From Paracoccaceae bacterium (GTDB taxonomy: Bacteria > Pseudomonadota > Alphaproteobacteria > Rhodobacterales > Rhodobacteraceae): a stretch of 46,732 nt of DNA. The position numbers and the translations under genes are program-made. Each line of letters opens with the position of its first letter. Position 1 is the first letter of the stretch. The notes below the pieces were generated by a model, which did no database searches, was not told the DNA's origin, and saw only the letters and a program-made list of their open reading frames with translations. The stretch spans positions 1 to 46,732 of the forward strand of contig JAHDEX010000032.1 of assembly GCA_020628545.1 (NCBI GenBank). The letters run 5' to 3'. This document shows, piece after piece, positions 1-9,046 of the stretch.

Positions 1-840
1 GATCGCCAGCAGGATCGTCCAGCTTTTCAGCGCCTCGCGCTTCTCGACAACGATGGCGGAATGCAGGAGTGCGGCGGCGATCAGCCACGGCATAAAGCTT
101 GCGTTCTCAACAGGGTCCCAGAACCAGAAGCCGCCCCAGCCGAGCTCATAGTAGGCCCACCAAGACCCAAGCGCGATACCGATGGTCAGGAACATCCAAG
201 CGGCCAACGTCCACGGCCGCACCCAACGACCCCACGCGGCATCGACCCGCCCTTCAATCAGAGCAGCCACAGCGAACGAGAACGCCATGCTGAGCCCGAC
301 GTAGCCGAGATAGAGAAACGGCGGGTGGAACGCGAGGCCGGGGTCCTGTAGCAGCGGGTTCAGATCTTGACCATCAAACGGCGGAATTTCCAGCCGTGTG
401 AACGGGTTCGATGTGAAGAGGATGAACGCATAAAACGCAACAGACACAGACGCCTGCACCGCAAGGACCCGCGCACGCAACGTGTCGGGTAAACCACCGT
501 TAAACCACGCGGCACAACCACCAAAGAGCGTCAGGATCAAAAGCCACAGCAGCATTGACCCTTCGTGGTTCCCCCATGTTCCACTGATCTTGTAGAGCAT
601 CGGTTTGAGCGAGTGCGAATTCGTCGCGACAATCTGAAGCGAGAAATCAGAAGTCACAAACGCCCAGGTCAACACCGCAAAGGAGAAGCCAACCAAAATG
701 AATTGCGAGGTGGCAGCCGGGCTTGCCATGGCCATCCAGCCTTGCCAGCCTTTGTGGGCGCCGATGAGCGGGATCACAGTCTGCGCAATGGCCACCATGA
801 AGGCGAGGATCAGGGCGAAATGTGCAAGTTCGTTCAACAT
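1..840 (-). CDS. ccmF: Cytochrome c-type biogenesis heme lyase subunit CcmF, C-terminus cut by window edge
   Basis: CcmF works with CcmH/CcmI at the periplasmic face of the inner membrane to attach heme, delivered by CcmE, to apocytochrome c. The frame stays open from the start to the window edge, giving about 280 residues of a family near 650. It shows successive hydrophobic segments and the tryptophan-rich [18 protein letters not shown] block (about residues 245-262), the WWD-type heme-handling signature of the CcmF/CcmC family. [12 protein letters not shown] just before it is also typical. I chose the ATG at 840 ([12 protein letters not shown]), which matches the usual CcmF N-terminus; an in-frame ATG at 849 would add three residues. 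No strong ribosome site is visible for either. ccmE lies upstream on the same strand, separated from ccmF by the lysis cassette. Confidence 0.95.
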   Translation of the reverse strand, partial: MLNELAHFALILAFMVAIAQTVIPLIGAHKGWQGWMAMASPAATSQFILVGFSFAVLTWAFVTSDFSLQIVATNSHSLKPMLYKISGTWGNHEGSMLLWLLILTLFGGCAAWFNGGLPDTLRARVLAVQASVSVAFYAFILFTSNPFTRLEIPPFDGQDLNPLLQDPGLAFHPPFLYLGYVGLSMAFSFAVAALIEGRVDAAWGRWVRPWTLAAWMFLTIGIALGSWWAYYELGWGGFWFWDPVENASFMPWLIAAALLHSAIVVEKREALKSWTILLAI

Positions 841-915
841 GACCCGCATATAGCATCACCGACATTCAGCCGACAGCCCACGCAACGCCGCAGCGGTCAC
901 ATTCTCGCGGGGTTG

Positions 916-1119
916 TTAAACGGCGAGCCCACCCTGCATCACAAAGGCGATCGCGGCCATCAACAAGCCGCCGATCACAAGGCGGACAAGCCATTTGAGT
1001 GTATCCTCAATGTGGCCAAGTCGCGTGCCGACGTTCTCTCGGTGAACGTCATCTATGGCGGATTGCGTTTCCAGCGATGATATCCGGCTTTCGAGACGGG
1101 AAATGCGATCAAGCTCCAT
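916..1119 (-). CDS. Small coiled-coil/transmembrane protein, XhlA-like, third gene of lysis cassette
   Basis: The 67-residue product has an N-terminal heptad-like helix (residues 1-40, with LDRISRLESRISSLE) followed by one membrane segment (about 42-64, LVRLVIGGLLMAAIAFVM). This is the layout of phage XhlA-type haemolysin accessory proteins, which sit beside a holin and an endolysin. Its start overlaps the end of the holin gene by 11 bases, so translation is probably coupled. It has no signal peptide or catalytic motif. From context I infer a role in membrane targeting or timing of holin lesions during gene-transfer-agent release. A spanin role is less likely because it has neither a lipobox nor an obvious periplasmic partner. 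The architecture is clear; the function is inference. Confidence 0.7.
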   Translation of the reverse strand: MELDRISRLESRISSLETQSAIDDVHRENVGTRLGHIEDTLKWLVRLVIGGLLMAAIAFVMQGGLAV

Positions 1120-1618
1120 TTTGGGCCCGCCACTCCGCTAGTGCTGCATTTGGTGAAGTCTCATCGCGTGTGCGTCGTCTCGCGGGTGGTCGCGCTGCTG
1201 TCGCGAAGGTTGCCGCAATCGCCTGTTGAAACTCTTGTCCTTTGGCCTGATGGCGCGCGCCAAAATAGAAGCTGACAATCGCACCCATCAACCACCATAG
1301 CGGTTCTGGTACTAAAGCGAGGCCTGTCATACGTTCGCTGAACCAAACAGGCGACACCATCGCTGCCGCGATCAGTCCAAGCGTCCCGAATGCCATCAAA
1401 GGGCGGGGAAGCCGGTTCAACCCGTCGATTAAGCGGTCAAACAATCCGCGACGCTGGTGTTGAAACTCTGACGCGAATTGAGCCAAGGATGCCGCGCGCG
1501 CATCTGCAGCACGCACCGCCGCGTTCTCGACGTTTTCAGTAAACACTTCAGCCGTTTCGACCAAGACATTGCGGTTGCTGCCAAAAAGCATCGCAAGAAA
1601 ATCTGTAATCATACCCAT
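1109..1618 (-). CDS. Holin of the gene-transfer-agent release type
   Basis: The 169-residue protein has an amphipathic N-terminal half (1-70), two clear membrane spans (about 73-92 and 105-121, the second containing PLWWLMGAIVSFYFG) and a charged C-terminal tail. It fits the family described as a 3TM holin for gene transfer agent release (GTA_holin_3TM), common in Rhodobacterales. Holins make lesions in the inner membrane so that the muramidase can reach peptidoglycan. The start at 1618 has AAAGGA seven bases upstream. The gene overlaps the endolysin by 10 bases and the XhlA-like gene by 11, so the three form one tightly coupled unit. No phage structural genes are near, which fits a domesticated GTA lysis cassette rather than a prophage remnant. 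Confidence 0.85.
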   Translation of the reverse strand: MGMITDFLAMLFGSNRNVLVETAEVFTENVENAAVRAADARAASLAQFASEFQHQRRGLFDRLIDGLNRLPRPLMAFGTLGLIAAAMVSPVWFSERMTGLALVPEPLWWLMGAIVSFYFGARHQAKGQEFQQAIAATFATAARPPARRRTRDETSPNAALAEWRAQNGA

Positions 1619-2220
1619 GAAGCCGTCCTTTCTGCATGCTGCGCTGATGAGAGGTGATAGCGTGGCGAGATGAATTCTTCGGCTCTTCGGATCCAGCCGC
1701 CCTTGCCGCCATCGCGCCGCCGCGCATATTTGCGACTGGCTGCCCGTCGGTCGGCAAGCGCATAATAGTAATTGCGCCGCGCAATGCCGTAAGCATCAGC
1801 GATGTGATAGGGAGCCGCTGCTGCGGCCTTTTGCGCAGCTGCGATGGTTTGTGGCCCGATCACGCCGTCAACCGACACGGCAAACCGCATGTCATTCAAC
1901 AAGCGTTGCAGGATTTTCACCGCATGGGCACCTGCGTTCACATACATGTCGAAGACCGATGCTTGCAGTACCGCAGGAAGCTGGTTGATCCGAGGCCGGA
2001 TGAAATAGTGACTGAGAAAGATCTGTTCAGCCTGCGCGCGATCAATCCGTTGCACATCATGCGCATCCACGTCTCCGTCACCGTCCAGATCAAGGCCAAG
2101 GCGGCGCATCGTATGAATCGTGACACCGTGTTTGGTGGCACCACCCGGATCGTCAGGGTCGTTTACGTAACCACCCTCTCGGAAAACAATCTCGCGGGCA
2201 ATCTGTTGCGGGGTCTGCAT
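1609..2220 (-). CDS. Holin-associated N-acetylmuramidase (GH108 plus peptidoglycan-binding domain)
   Basis: The 203-residue endolysin hydrolyses peptidoglycan glycan strands. The N-terminal GH108 signature is plain: FREGGYVNDPDDPGG with probable catalytic Glu15, then ATKHGVT. A C-terminal peptidoglycan-binding (PG_binding_3 type) half carries SVDGVIGPQTIAA. There is no signal peptide, so it needs the downstream holin to leave the cytoplasm. The start at 2220 is supported by AAGGA eight bases upstream. It lies between ccmE (61 bases upstream) and the holin, all on the minus strand. In Rhodobacter capsulatus a homologous endolysin/holin pair outside the main GTA cluster lyses the producing subpopulation; I infer the same role here. 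A GGTTAAC sequence at 2264-2270 is a possible CtrA half-site. Confidence 0.88.
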   Translation of the reverse strand: MQTPQQIAREIVFREGGYVNDPDDPGGATKHGVTIHTMRRLGLDLDGDGDVDAHDVQRIDRAQAEQIFLSHYFIRPRINQLPAVLQASVFDMYVNAGAHAVKILQRLLNDMRFAVSVDGVIGPQTIAAAQKAAAAAPYHIADAYGIARRNYYYALADRRAASRKYARRRDGGKGGWIRRAEEFISPRYHLSSAQHAERTASWV

Positions 2221-2280
2221 GAAGTCTGTCCTTTATCGGGGTGCGACAAAGGTCAGACAAAGAGGTTAACGCATTGACAC

Positions 2281-2733
2281 TTATGCGTCCGGTTCGACGT
2301 AGGTGCCCTGTTCCTTCAGTGCGTCTATGACCTCTTTCGGCATGTACGTCTCGTCATGTCGCGCAAGGATTTCAACAGCTTCAAAGGTGCCATTCACGTA
2401 GCGCCCCTGACCTACCATGCCCTGGTTCTCGCCGAACAGGTCCGGCAGAATGCCCGTGTAGCTGACCGGGATGATCGCACCACCGTCGGTCACTTCGAAG
2501 CGGATCGTCTCGCCATCGTCAGCTTCGATAGAGCCCTCAACAACCAACCCGCCGATCCGGAACAGTTCGTTGGGTGGCGGCGGCGCTTCGGCGACTTCGG
2601 TGGGCGAGCGGAAGAACTGGAAGCTGTCATCAGGCAATAGCGCCAAAATCAACAGGACGGCGGCCACGCAAACACCTGCCAAGCCGATCACCTGGATCCG
2701 TCGCGTCTTCTTTAGGCTTTTCATGCCAGCCAT
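2281..2733 (-). CDS. ccmE: Cytochrome c maturation heme chaperone CcmE
   Basis: CcmE is a membrane-anchored periplasmic chaperone that binds heme covalently and passes it to CcmF. The 150 residues fit the family. There is one N-terminal membrane anchor (about 15-33) after a basic KSLKKTRR stretch, then an OB-fold domain. The heme-binding motif LARHDETYMP is present with His126 and Tyr130. The start at 2733 is chosen over an in-frame ATG at 2724 because AGGAG lies six bases upstream of the first. argC ends only 8 bases upstream, so the two are probably co-transcribed. The lysis cassette between this gene and ccmF breaks what would otherwise be an ordinary ccmE-ccmF order. Confidence 0.97.
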   Translation of the reverse strand: MAGMKSLKKTRRIQVIGLAGVCVAAVLLILALLPDDSFQFFRSPTEVAEAPPPPNELFRIGGLVVEGSIEADDGETIRFEVTDGGAIIPVSYTGILPDLFGENQGMVGQGRYVNGTFEAVEILARHDETYMPKEVIDALKEQGTYVEPDA

Positions 2734-2741
2734 GACATCTC

Positions 2742-3770
2742 CTACGGGAAGACGGGTGCCATCATCAGACCCGCCGTTTCATCCTCACCCAACATCAGGT
2801 TTGCGTTTTGCACTGCCTGACCGGATGACCCCTTACATAGGTTGTCGACCGCCGCCGTGACAAGAACACGGCCCGAGATGCGATCACCGGTCACACCAAT
2901 GTGTGCAAAGTTGGAACCGGTGACATGACCAACGCCCGGTTGCTGGCCGAATGGCAGGACAACGATGAACGGTTCCTCGGCATAGGCATGCGCCAAGGTC
3001 TGGTGGACCGTTTTCGGGTCACCCTTAACGTAGCATGAGGCAAGTATGCCGCGGTTTACTGGCACAAGGTGCGGTGTAAATTGGATTGTCACCGGACGGC
3101 CTGCAATCGCCGCAAACTCCTGATCGAACTCTCCCAGATGGCGGTGCACGCCGCCTTGGGCATAGCCCTGCACGTCCGTCGAACGTTCGGCAAACAGCAT
3201 ATTCTCTTTCAAAGACCGCCCTGCCCCCGTCGGTCCGTTCTTCAGATCGCAAAGGATGTCGTCGAGATCGATGACATTGGCCGCAATAAGTGGACGCAGC
3301 GCGAATTGCACGGTTGCTGCATTGCAGCCAGTGCCTGCCACCAACCGCGCACCCTTGATGTCGTCGCGATAAAACTCGGTCAGGCCGTAGACAGCCTCTT
3401 TTTGCAGATCGGTCGCAACATGGGCCGCGCCATACCACTTTTCGTATTCCGCTGGGTCGCGCAGTCTAAAGTCGGCGCCAAGGTCGACCACTTTCACTGA
3501 AGCCGGAAGATCTTTCACAATCGCCTGTGAAAGGCCGTGCGGGAGTGCGGCGAAGACAAGATCGACGCCCGCGAAATCGACTTCATCCAGAGAGACAAGC
3601 GTTGGCAGAGCCAGATGACGCAAATGTGGATAGACCTCAGCCATTGTCATCCCGGCTTTTCGGTCCGCAGACAGAGCCACGATCCTAAATGATGGATGGC
3701 CCGCGATGATGCGAACAAGTTCTGCCCCGGTGTAGCCGGAGGCCCCTAGAATGGCGATGTTATGGGTCAC
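2742..3770 (-). CDS. argC: N-acetyl-gamma-glutamyl-phosphate reductase
   Basis: ArgC reduces N-acetylglutamyl-phosphate to the semialdehyde with NADPH, the third step of arginine synthesis, in the cytoplasm. The 342-residue protein has the nucleotide-binding [12 protein letters not shown] at the N-terminus, catalytic Cys149 in [11 protein letters not shown], and the HLVPVNRGI segment that supplies the active-site histidine. The usual GCYPT around the cysteine is GCNAAT here, which I take to be a lineage variant because the rest is intact. Length is normal. It is the first gene of the argC-ccmE run, a pairing of arginine synthesis with cytochrome maturation with no obvious functional logic. 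Confidence 0.96.
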   Translation of the reverse strand: MTHNIAILGASGYTGAELVRIIAGHPSFRIVALSADRKAGMTMAEVYPHLRHLALPTLVSLDEVDFAGVDLVFAALPHGLSQAIVKDLPASVKVVDLGADFRLRDPAEYEKWYGAAHVATDLQKEAVYGLTEFYRDDIKGARLVAGTGCNAATVQFALRPLIAANVIDLDDILCDLKNGPTGAGRSLKENMLFAERSTDVQGYAQGGVHRHLGEFDQEFAAIAGRPVTIQFTPHLVPVNRGILASCYVKGDPKTVHQTLAHAYAEEPFIVVLPFGQQPGVGHVTGSNFAHIGVTGDRISGRVLVTAAVDNLCKGSSGQAVQNANLMLGEDETAGLMMAPVFP

Positions 3771-3833
3771 GGTTTCCGCGCCTTGAATATGACTGATGCA
3801 GGCTATGTGGCCGCTTCGCCAAACAGATGCAAG

Positions 3834-4454
3834 TCAGGCCGCGGTCGACAGATTGCGCAACGGTCGGAGCCGCACCTGCATGAGCAGCAGCGCAGCCAGC
3901 AAGAGAAGTCCCGTCGTGGGCAGCGGCACCGGTGCAATCGGCCCGCCACCATTGCCGGTCAGGGAAAGTGAATAATTCACCTGACCCCCGAATGTTGGCA
4001 GGATGTGCAAGAATAAGGGCCCACCTGCAAAGCTGTTATCGAGATTGAATGAGAGGCTTGCAGTGGCGTTGGCCGGATTTTCAAAAGGGCCTGCGCTGAC
4101 CTGATAGGTGCCCACAAAGCTTCCGTCGAACGCGAAATTGAACGGCGTGTCGTTAAAGTGCAGTTGGCCGCCCGCATTTGTAAACGATGGCGGATTTGGG
4201 TCGAGGATGCTGAAAGTCAGGCTAATGGTTTGGGCACCAGCATCGAGGCTGGTGAATTGCAGCATATCGAACTGATTGGCCGAGACTGATCCATTGATCA
4301 CGTCGATATTGCGCACGATATCCGTGTAGGACACAGGCTGTCCGCTTGCCACATTGAAGCCGCCCGGCCCGAAGTCCAATTCATTAACGGTGGCCGCATG
4401 TGCATGAGATGCAAGGGCCATCGTGGCGAGGGCTGACAGGATGGACTTCCACAC
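3834..4454 (-). CDS. Exported protein with VPLPA-CTERM sorting signal
   Basis: The 206-residue protein opens with a signal peptide (1-20, ending SHAHA), has a Ser/Thr/Asn-rich beta-type body with no catalytic motif, and ends with a sorting signal: Pro-rich APVPLPTTG (about 171-180), a hydrophobic stretch (GLLLLAALLLM) and a basic tail (RLRPLRN). This three-part end is the VPLPA-CTERM form of the PEP-CTERM signal that exosortases process in Rhodobacterales. The body probably ends up at the cell surface or in exopolysaccharide. The start is GTG at 4454 with GGAG eight bases upstream. No exosortase or polysaccharide gene is in the window, so the processing enzyme must lie elsewhere. Confidence 0.82.
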   Translation of the reverse strand: MWKSILSALATMALASHAHAATVNELDFGPGGFNVASGQPVSYTDIVRNIDVINGSVSANQFDMLQFTSLDAGAQTISLTFSILDPNPPSFTNAGGQLHFNDTPFNFAFDGSFVGTYQVSAGPFENPANATASLSFNLDNSFAGGPLFLHILPTFGGQVNYSLSLTGNGGGPIAPVPLPTTGLLLLAALLLMQVRLRPLRNLSTAA

Positions 4455-4540
4455 AGGACAGCTCCAATGACAACAAACTGTCGGCTAGATGACGGACAAT
4501 CAGGGCGAAAATAGGTTAACGACCTGTCAGAAATCCGACT

Positions 4541-5353
4541 TTAGGCCGCTTGGAACGTGATTTTTCGACGCAAGAACTGTGTTGCGTTGTCGGAAACGCG
4601 TTTCGGCTCTCCGGTGGTGAGAAATAAGCGATCCGTGCCTTGCCCCAGCATGTCGGGGCGACGCGCCAGATAATCGGCGAGGCTTTCGGCGACGAGACTT
4701 GCTTGGGAAAAGACTTTAACGTCGGACCCCAGCGCTTGTTGAAACTGTTCTTCCATCAGCGGGTAATGCGTGCATCCCAGGATTGCGGCGTCGGGTTTTG
4801 GCATTTTGCGCAACAGCGCATCCACGTGGCTGCGCACCAAGGCCTCCGCCAGAATCAGGTCACCCTCCTCAATCGCGTCAACGACCCCGCCGCACGCCTG
4901 CGCCTCGACGTCGACTCCTATCGCCCGAAAAGCCAACTCGCGTTGAAATGCCCGGCTGGCAACTGTCGCAGGGGTCGCAAAAAGGGCCACGTGCTTGGCT
5001 GCAACCTCACGCGGAGGAGAGTTATCGCCCCATTGGCGTTCTGTCAGTGCTTCGATGAGCGGGACAAACACGCCCAGAACGCGTTTGTCCTTTGGCACCC
5101 AACTTTCCTGCATCCGCCGCAGTGCCGCTGCAGACGCGGTGTTGCACGCAAGAATCACGAGATCGCATCCAGCCTCCCAAAGGCGCTCAACGGCGGCAAT
5201 TGTGAGGTTGTAGATGTCGTCCGCGTCACGGACGCCATAGGGCGCGTGCGCGTGGTCGCCGAAATAGACAAACGGCACCTCTGGCATGCGTTTTTCCACC
5301 GCATCCAGAACGGTCAGACCGCCGACACCGCTATCAAAAATACCCACCGCCAT
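4541..5353 (-). CDS. murI: Glutamate racemase
   Basis: MurI interconverts L- and D-glutamate, supplying D-Glu for peptidoglycan. The 270 residues are family length. The N-terminal [12 protein letters not shown] motif is intact, and the two catalytic cysteines are visible: Cys70 in LACNTAS and Cys194 in LGCTHYPL, the latter followed by His196. The start at 5353 has GAGGGG seven bases upstream. It is flanked by the indolepyruvate oxidoreductase upstream and the VPLPA-CTERM gene downstream, both on the same strand but with gaps of about 85-125 bases, so it may be transcribed alone. Confidence 0.97.
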   Translation of the reverse strand: MAVGIFDSGVGGLTVLDAVEKRMPEVPFVYFGDHAHAPYGVRDADDIYNLTIAAVERLWEAGCDLVILACNTASAAALRRMQESWVPKDKRVLGVFVPLIEALTERQWGDNSPPREVAAKHVALFATPATVASRAFQRELAFRAIGVDVEAQACGGVVDAIEEGDLILAEALVRSHVDALLRKMPKPDAAILGCTHYPLMEEQFQQALGSDVKVFSQASLVAESLADYLARRPDMLGQGTDRLFLTTGEPKRVSDNATQFLRRKITFQAA

Positions 5354-5476
5354 TGCACTGCCCCTCGCACGACTGCTTGCATAACGCCCGGTTTGGTTCG
5401 ATCAACCGAGTCTCAATTTTAGCATAGGCGGTGCGGTCCAGGAAATCCATCGCCGCTTCATGTGCCAATCACGCGC

Positions 5477-8400
5477 CTATTCGGCCGCAACAGCGGTTGG
5501 CCTTGCGTTAATGACCGCGAGGAGCTCTTCGCGCCGTTTTGCAGCGGCACGCGCATTGGCGTCCTTGACTGGTCCAAAACCGCGGATGGCGCGTGGCAAT
5601 CGCGCAAGCGCGATCAGCGCTTCCCGATTGTCGGCTGACAGTTTCGGCAGGATTTTCTGCAAATCCGATTCATATTCGGTGATCAGGGCGCGTTCCATGC
5701 GTCGCTCCGCTGTCCGACCGAAGGGATCGAGTGGCGTGCCTCGCAGGCGTTTCAGCTTGGCCAGCCATTTGAAGTTGCGCGCCATGCCTGCACCATAGGC
5801 TTTCTTCATCGGACGACCGTTCGGGCCCATCTTGCTCAGCAGAGGAGGCGCAAGGTGGTAGGTCAGTTTCAGGTCCCCGTCAAAGGCCTCTTTCGCCTTC
5901 GCGTGGGTGTTTTGCAAAAGCCGCGCAACCTCATATTCGTCTTTGTAGGCCAAGAGCTTATGGTAGCCTTCTGCAACGGCTTCCTTGACGGCTTCGTCCT
6001 GAATGCTGTCCACAAGTTTACGGTACTTTTTCGCCAGTCCTTTGCCTTGGTAGGCGACAAGATGATCAGCCCGGAACGCGATCCGCTCTTCCAGCGATTT
6101 CGGTTTCTCGACAACGTTTGGCGTAATCACCCGCGCGGCCTGATCCGGGTGCAGCATCGCCCAGCGACCGTATTCGAACGCTTTGAGGTTGCGCTCAACT
6201 GCGGCCCCGTTCAGCTCGACCGCTTTCCGGATAGCATCGCCCGACAGCGGCACGGACCCTAACTGCCAAGCGGCCCCAAGGAGCATCATGTTCGAATAGA
6301 TGCTGTCACCCAGCAGCGCTTTTGCCAATTCGGACGCATCAAACATCTGCAACCCATCCCGCAGCCGCGCTTGCAAGGAGAGCGTCAGCTGGTCAACCGG
6401 GAGTTTGAAGGCCGTATCGCGGGTAAAATCGCCAGTGATAATTTCATGCGCGTTGACGACACCTTTTGTGCGGCCCGTTTGCATGAGACCCAAGGTCTTT
6501 GCACCGGCGCTGACGACCAAATCGCCACCGATGATCGTGTCACACTCGCCAATTGCGACGCGGATCGCACTGATGTCTTGCGGCTTTTCGGCAAGGCGGC
6601 AGTGGATGTGGACCGCACCACCCTTCTGCGCGAGCCCCGCCATTTCCATCATGCCTGCGCCCTTCCCATCAAGGTGGGCTGCCATCGCAAGTACCGCGCC
6701 AATGGTGACGACACCAGTGCCACCGACCCCGGTAATCACCACGTTATGGGTGCCATTGATGGTTGGCAAAACGGGGTCCGGCATCTCAGGCAGATCGACC
6801 GATGCGGTTGCGGCCTTCTTAAGCTCCGCGCCTTCAATGGTGACAAATGACGGGCAGAACCCGTTTACGCAGGAGAAATCCTTGTTGCAGGACGACTGAT
6901 CAATCGCCCGCTTGCGGCCAAGTTCGGTTTCGACCGGCACGATGGACACACAGTTTGATTGCACGCCGCAGTCACCGCAGCCTTCGCAGACGTCAGTATC
7001 GATAAAGACGCGCTTGTCGGGATCCGGGAACAAGCCGCGCTTCCGGCGACGGCGCTTTTCGGCAGCACATGTCTGAATGTAGACGATGGCGCTGACGCCC
7101 TCGGTCTTTGACAAACGTTCCTGTACGAGAGGCAGTTCGGCCCGTTCGGAGATCTTCAGACCTTTGGGGAACTGATCAAAGTCAACGTCTTCCTTTTCGT
7201 CGTAGACGACATCAACGTGTTTGACACCCATTGCGAGCAGTTCTCGGCAGATTTGATCGGCGGTTAGCCCGCCATCATTCCCCTGCCCGCCTGTCATCGC
7301 CACAGCGTCGTTGTAGAGGATCTTGTAGGTGATCGTGGTGCCCGCCATCAACGCAAAGCGGATCGCTTGCACGCCGGAGTGGTTGTAGGTGCCATCGCCA
7401 AGGTTCTGGAAGACATGATCTCGCTTCGAGAATGGCGCCTCGCCAACCCAGTTCGCGCCTTCACCGCCCATTTGTGTAAAGCCCGTCGTCTCCCGATCCA
7501 TCCATTGGACCATGTAATGGCAGCCAATCCCGGCATAGGCGCGACTGCCTTCGGGGACCTTCGTTGACGAATTGTGAGGACAGCCAGAGCAAAAGTAAGG
7601 CAAACGCGCTGCGATCTGTGGCGCATTGTCAGCCTGTTTCGCAGCCAAGACCTGTGCGTGACCTGCTTTGACTTTTCCGTTCGCGCAGCCTTCTTCTTCA
7701 AAGATCTCACCCAAGCGCTCTGCGATGAGCATGGGGCCGATGTCCGAAAATGTTGGGAAGACCTCTTCACGTCGACCGTCAATCAGGTTGTGTCCCTTGT
7801 GCCAGCCATAAACGCGGCGACCATTCCGGTCATCGAACAAGGCTTCCTTGACCTGCACTTCAATCAGCTTGCGCTTTTCTTCAACGACAATGATCAGGTC
7901 GAGACCTTCGGCAAAATCATGGAAAGACTGCATATCAAGCGGCCAGACCTGACCGACCTTGTAGGTGGTGATGCCAAGGCGTTCGGCTTCTTCCGCGTCA
8001 ACACCAAGCAACGACAGCGCGTGTTCAAGGTCGAGCCAGTTCTTTCCAGCGGCAACGAGGCCTATTTTCGCCCCTGCCTTGCCGTGGACCCGCTTGTCCA
8101 TCTTGTTGGCACGACTAAAGGCCTCGGCTGCGAAACGCTTGTAGTCGATCATCCGCCGTTCCTGCTCTTGCGGCGTGTCGATCAGACGTATGTTGAGGCC
8201 ACCATCGGGCATTTCGAACACCGGTTCGACAAATTGCATCCGGTGCGGATCACCGTTCACCACGGATGTGACCTCAATTGTGTCTTTCATGGTCTTGAGG
8301 CCCACCCAGACACCAGCAAAACGGCTCAACGCCCAGGCGTATTGGCCATAGTCGAGGATCTCTTGCACACCCGCGGGTGAGACAATCGGCATGTAGGCGT

Positions 8401-8893
8401 CGAGCATTGCCCAGTCGGACTGGTGCAGCGTTGTCGAGCTTTCACCTGTGTGATCGTCCCCCATCGCCATGATCACACCGCCATGGGGCGATGTGCCTGC
8501 CATGTTTGCGTGCCGCATCACATCGCCAGAGCGGTCGACACCGGGTCCTTTGCCGTACCAAAGACCAAAGACACCGTCGTATTTGCCTTCGCCGCGGAGT
8601 TCCGCCTGTTGTGATCCCCAAAGTGCGGTCGCCGCGAGATCTTCGTTCAATCCGGGCTGAAATGTCACCTGCGCTTCGGTCAGGACTTTCGCCGCCCGAG
8701 TCATCTGCATGTCGACAGCACCCAGCGGTGACCCGCGATACCCCGTGCAATAGCCCGCCGTATTCAAACCCTCTTTTTCATCACGCGCACGCTGCATCAG
8801 CATCAACCGGACAAGCGCTTGCGTCCCGTTCAGCAAGACATCCGTCTTCGACAGATCATACCGGTCATTGAGCGTGATTTGCGGTGTCGTCAT
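5477..8893 (-). CDS. Indolepyruvate ferredoxin oxidoreductase, fused alpha/beta type
   Basis: This cytoplasmic iron-sulfur, thiamine-dependent enzyme oxidatively decarboxylates aryl- or other 2-oxo acids to acyl-CoA. The 1138-residue chain carries, in order, a pyruvate-oxidoreductase-like N-terminal domain (about 10-380, with GYRGSPLGAVD), a TPP-binding domain (about 430-620, with GDGTYNHSG near 502), a cysteine-rich ferredoxin-type site (near 632-680, CEGCGDCGVQSNC), a gamma-type domain (from about 722, GVGGTGVVTIG) and a C-terminal DUF6537-like region. That is the single-chain alphaproteobacterial form instead of separate IorA and IorB. An ATG at 8893 preceded by GGGAGG at five bases is preferred to the TTG at 8896. 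A 21-base palindrome lies upstream and a LysR gene is divergent. Confidence 0.92.
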   Translation of the reverse strand: MTTPQITLNDRYDLSKTDVLLNGTQALVRLMLMQRARDEKEGLNTAGYCTGYRGSPLGAVDMQMTRAAKVLTEAQVTFQPGLNEDLAATALWGSQQAELRGEGKYDGVFGLWYGKGPGVDRSGDVMRHANMAGTSPHGGVIMAMGDDHTGESSTTLHQSDWAMLDAYMPIVSPAGVQEILDYGQYAWALSRFAGVWVGLKTMKDTIEVTSVVNGDPHRMQFVEPVFEMPDGGLNIRLIDTPQEQERRMIDYKRFAAEAFSRANKMDKRVHGKAGAKIGLVAAGKNWLDLEHALSLLGVDAEEAERLGITTYKVGQVWPLDMQSFHDFAEGLDLIIVVEEKRKLIEVQVKEALFDDRNGRRVYGWHKGHNLIDGRREEVFPTFSDIGPMLIAERLGEIFEEEGCANGKVKAGHAQVLAAKQADNAPQIAARLPYFCSGCPHNSSTKVPEGSRAYAGIGCHYMVQWMDRETTGFTQMGGEGANWVGEAPFSKRDHVFQNLGDGTYNHSGVQAIRFALMAGTTITYKILYNDAVAMTGGQGNDGGLTADQICRELLAMGVKHVDVVYDEKEDVDFDQFPKGLKISERAELPLVQERLSKTEGVSAIVYIQTCAAEKRRRRKRGLFPDPDKRVFIDTDVCEGCGDCGVQSNCVSIVPVETELGRKRAIDQSSCNKDFSCVNGFCPSFVTIEGAELKKAATASVDLPEMPDPVLPTINGTHNVVITGVGGTGVVTIGAVLAMAAHLDGKGAGMMEMAGLAQKGGAVHIHCRLAEKPQDISAIRVAIGECDTIIGGDLVVSAGAKTLGLMQTGRTKGVVNAHEIITGDFTRDTAFKLPVDQLTLSLQARLRDGLQMFDASELAKALLGDSIYSNMMLLGAAWQLGSVPLSGDAIRKAVELNGAAVERNLKAFEYGRWAMLHPDQAARVITPNVVEKPKSLEERIAFRADHLVAYQGKGLAKKYRKLVDSIQDEAVKEAVAEGYHKLLAYKDEYEVARLLQNTHAKAKEAFDGDLKLTYHLAPPLLSKMGPNGRPMKKAYGAGMARNFKWLAKLKRLRGTPLDPFGRTAERRMERALITEYESDLQKILPKLSADNREALIALARLPRAIRGFGPVKDANARAAAKRREELLAVINARPTAVAAE

Positions 8894-8925
8894 CAAGGCC
8901 TCCCAGCGAGATGTTATCCCAACTA

Positions 8926-8946
8926 TAGGTCATACATTCTGACCTA
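8926..8946. promoter_or_regulatory. Perfect inverted repeat TAGGTCA-N7-TGACCTA, candidate operator
   Basis: Two perfect 7-base arms are separated by seven bases, 33 bases upstream of the oxidoreductase ATG and about 100 bases before the divergent LysR start. The position suits an operator controlling the oxidoreductase. The regulator is unknown; the adjacent LysR protein is one candidate. Confidence 0.5.
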
Positions 8947-9046
8947 CAAAGACAAAACTTACCCACCCCTTTGAATTGCAAGATTAGTCGAACATCGCAT
9001 AAGAAGGTGGTCAATAAGACGTGTTTGAAGTGTTGGGGCAGGCTTT

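Noticed and set aside
2264..2270. CtrA site before the endolysin
   Set aside because: Only a half-site (GGTTAAC) is present with no second TTAA at seven bases; kept as a hint and not as a feature.
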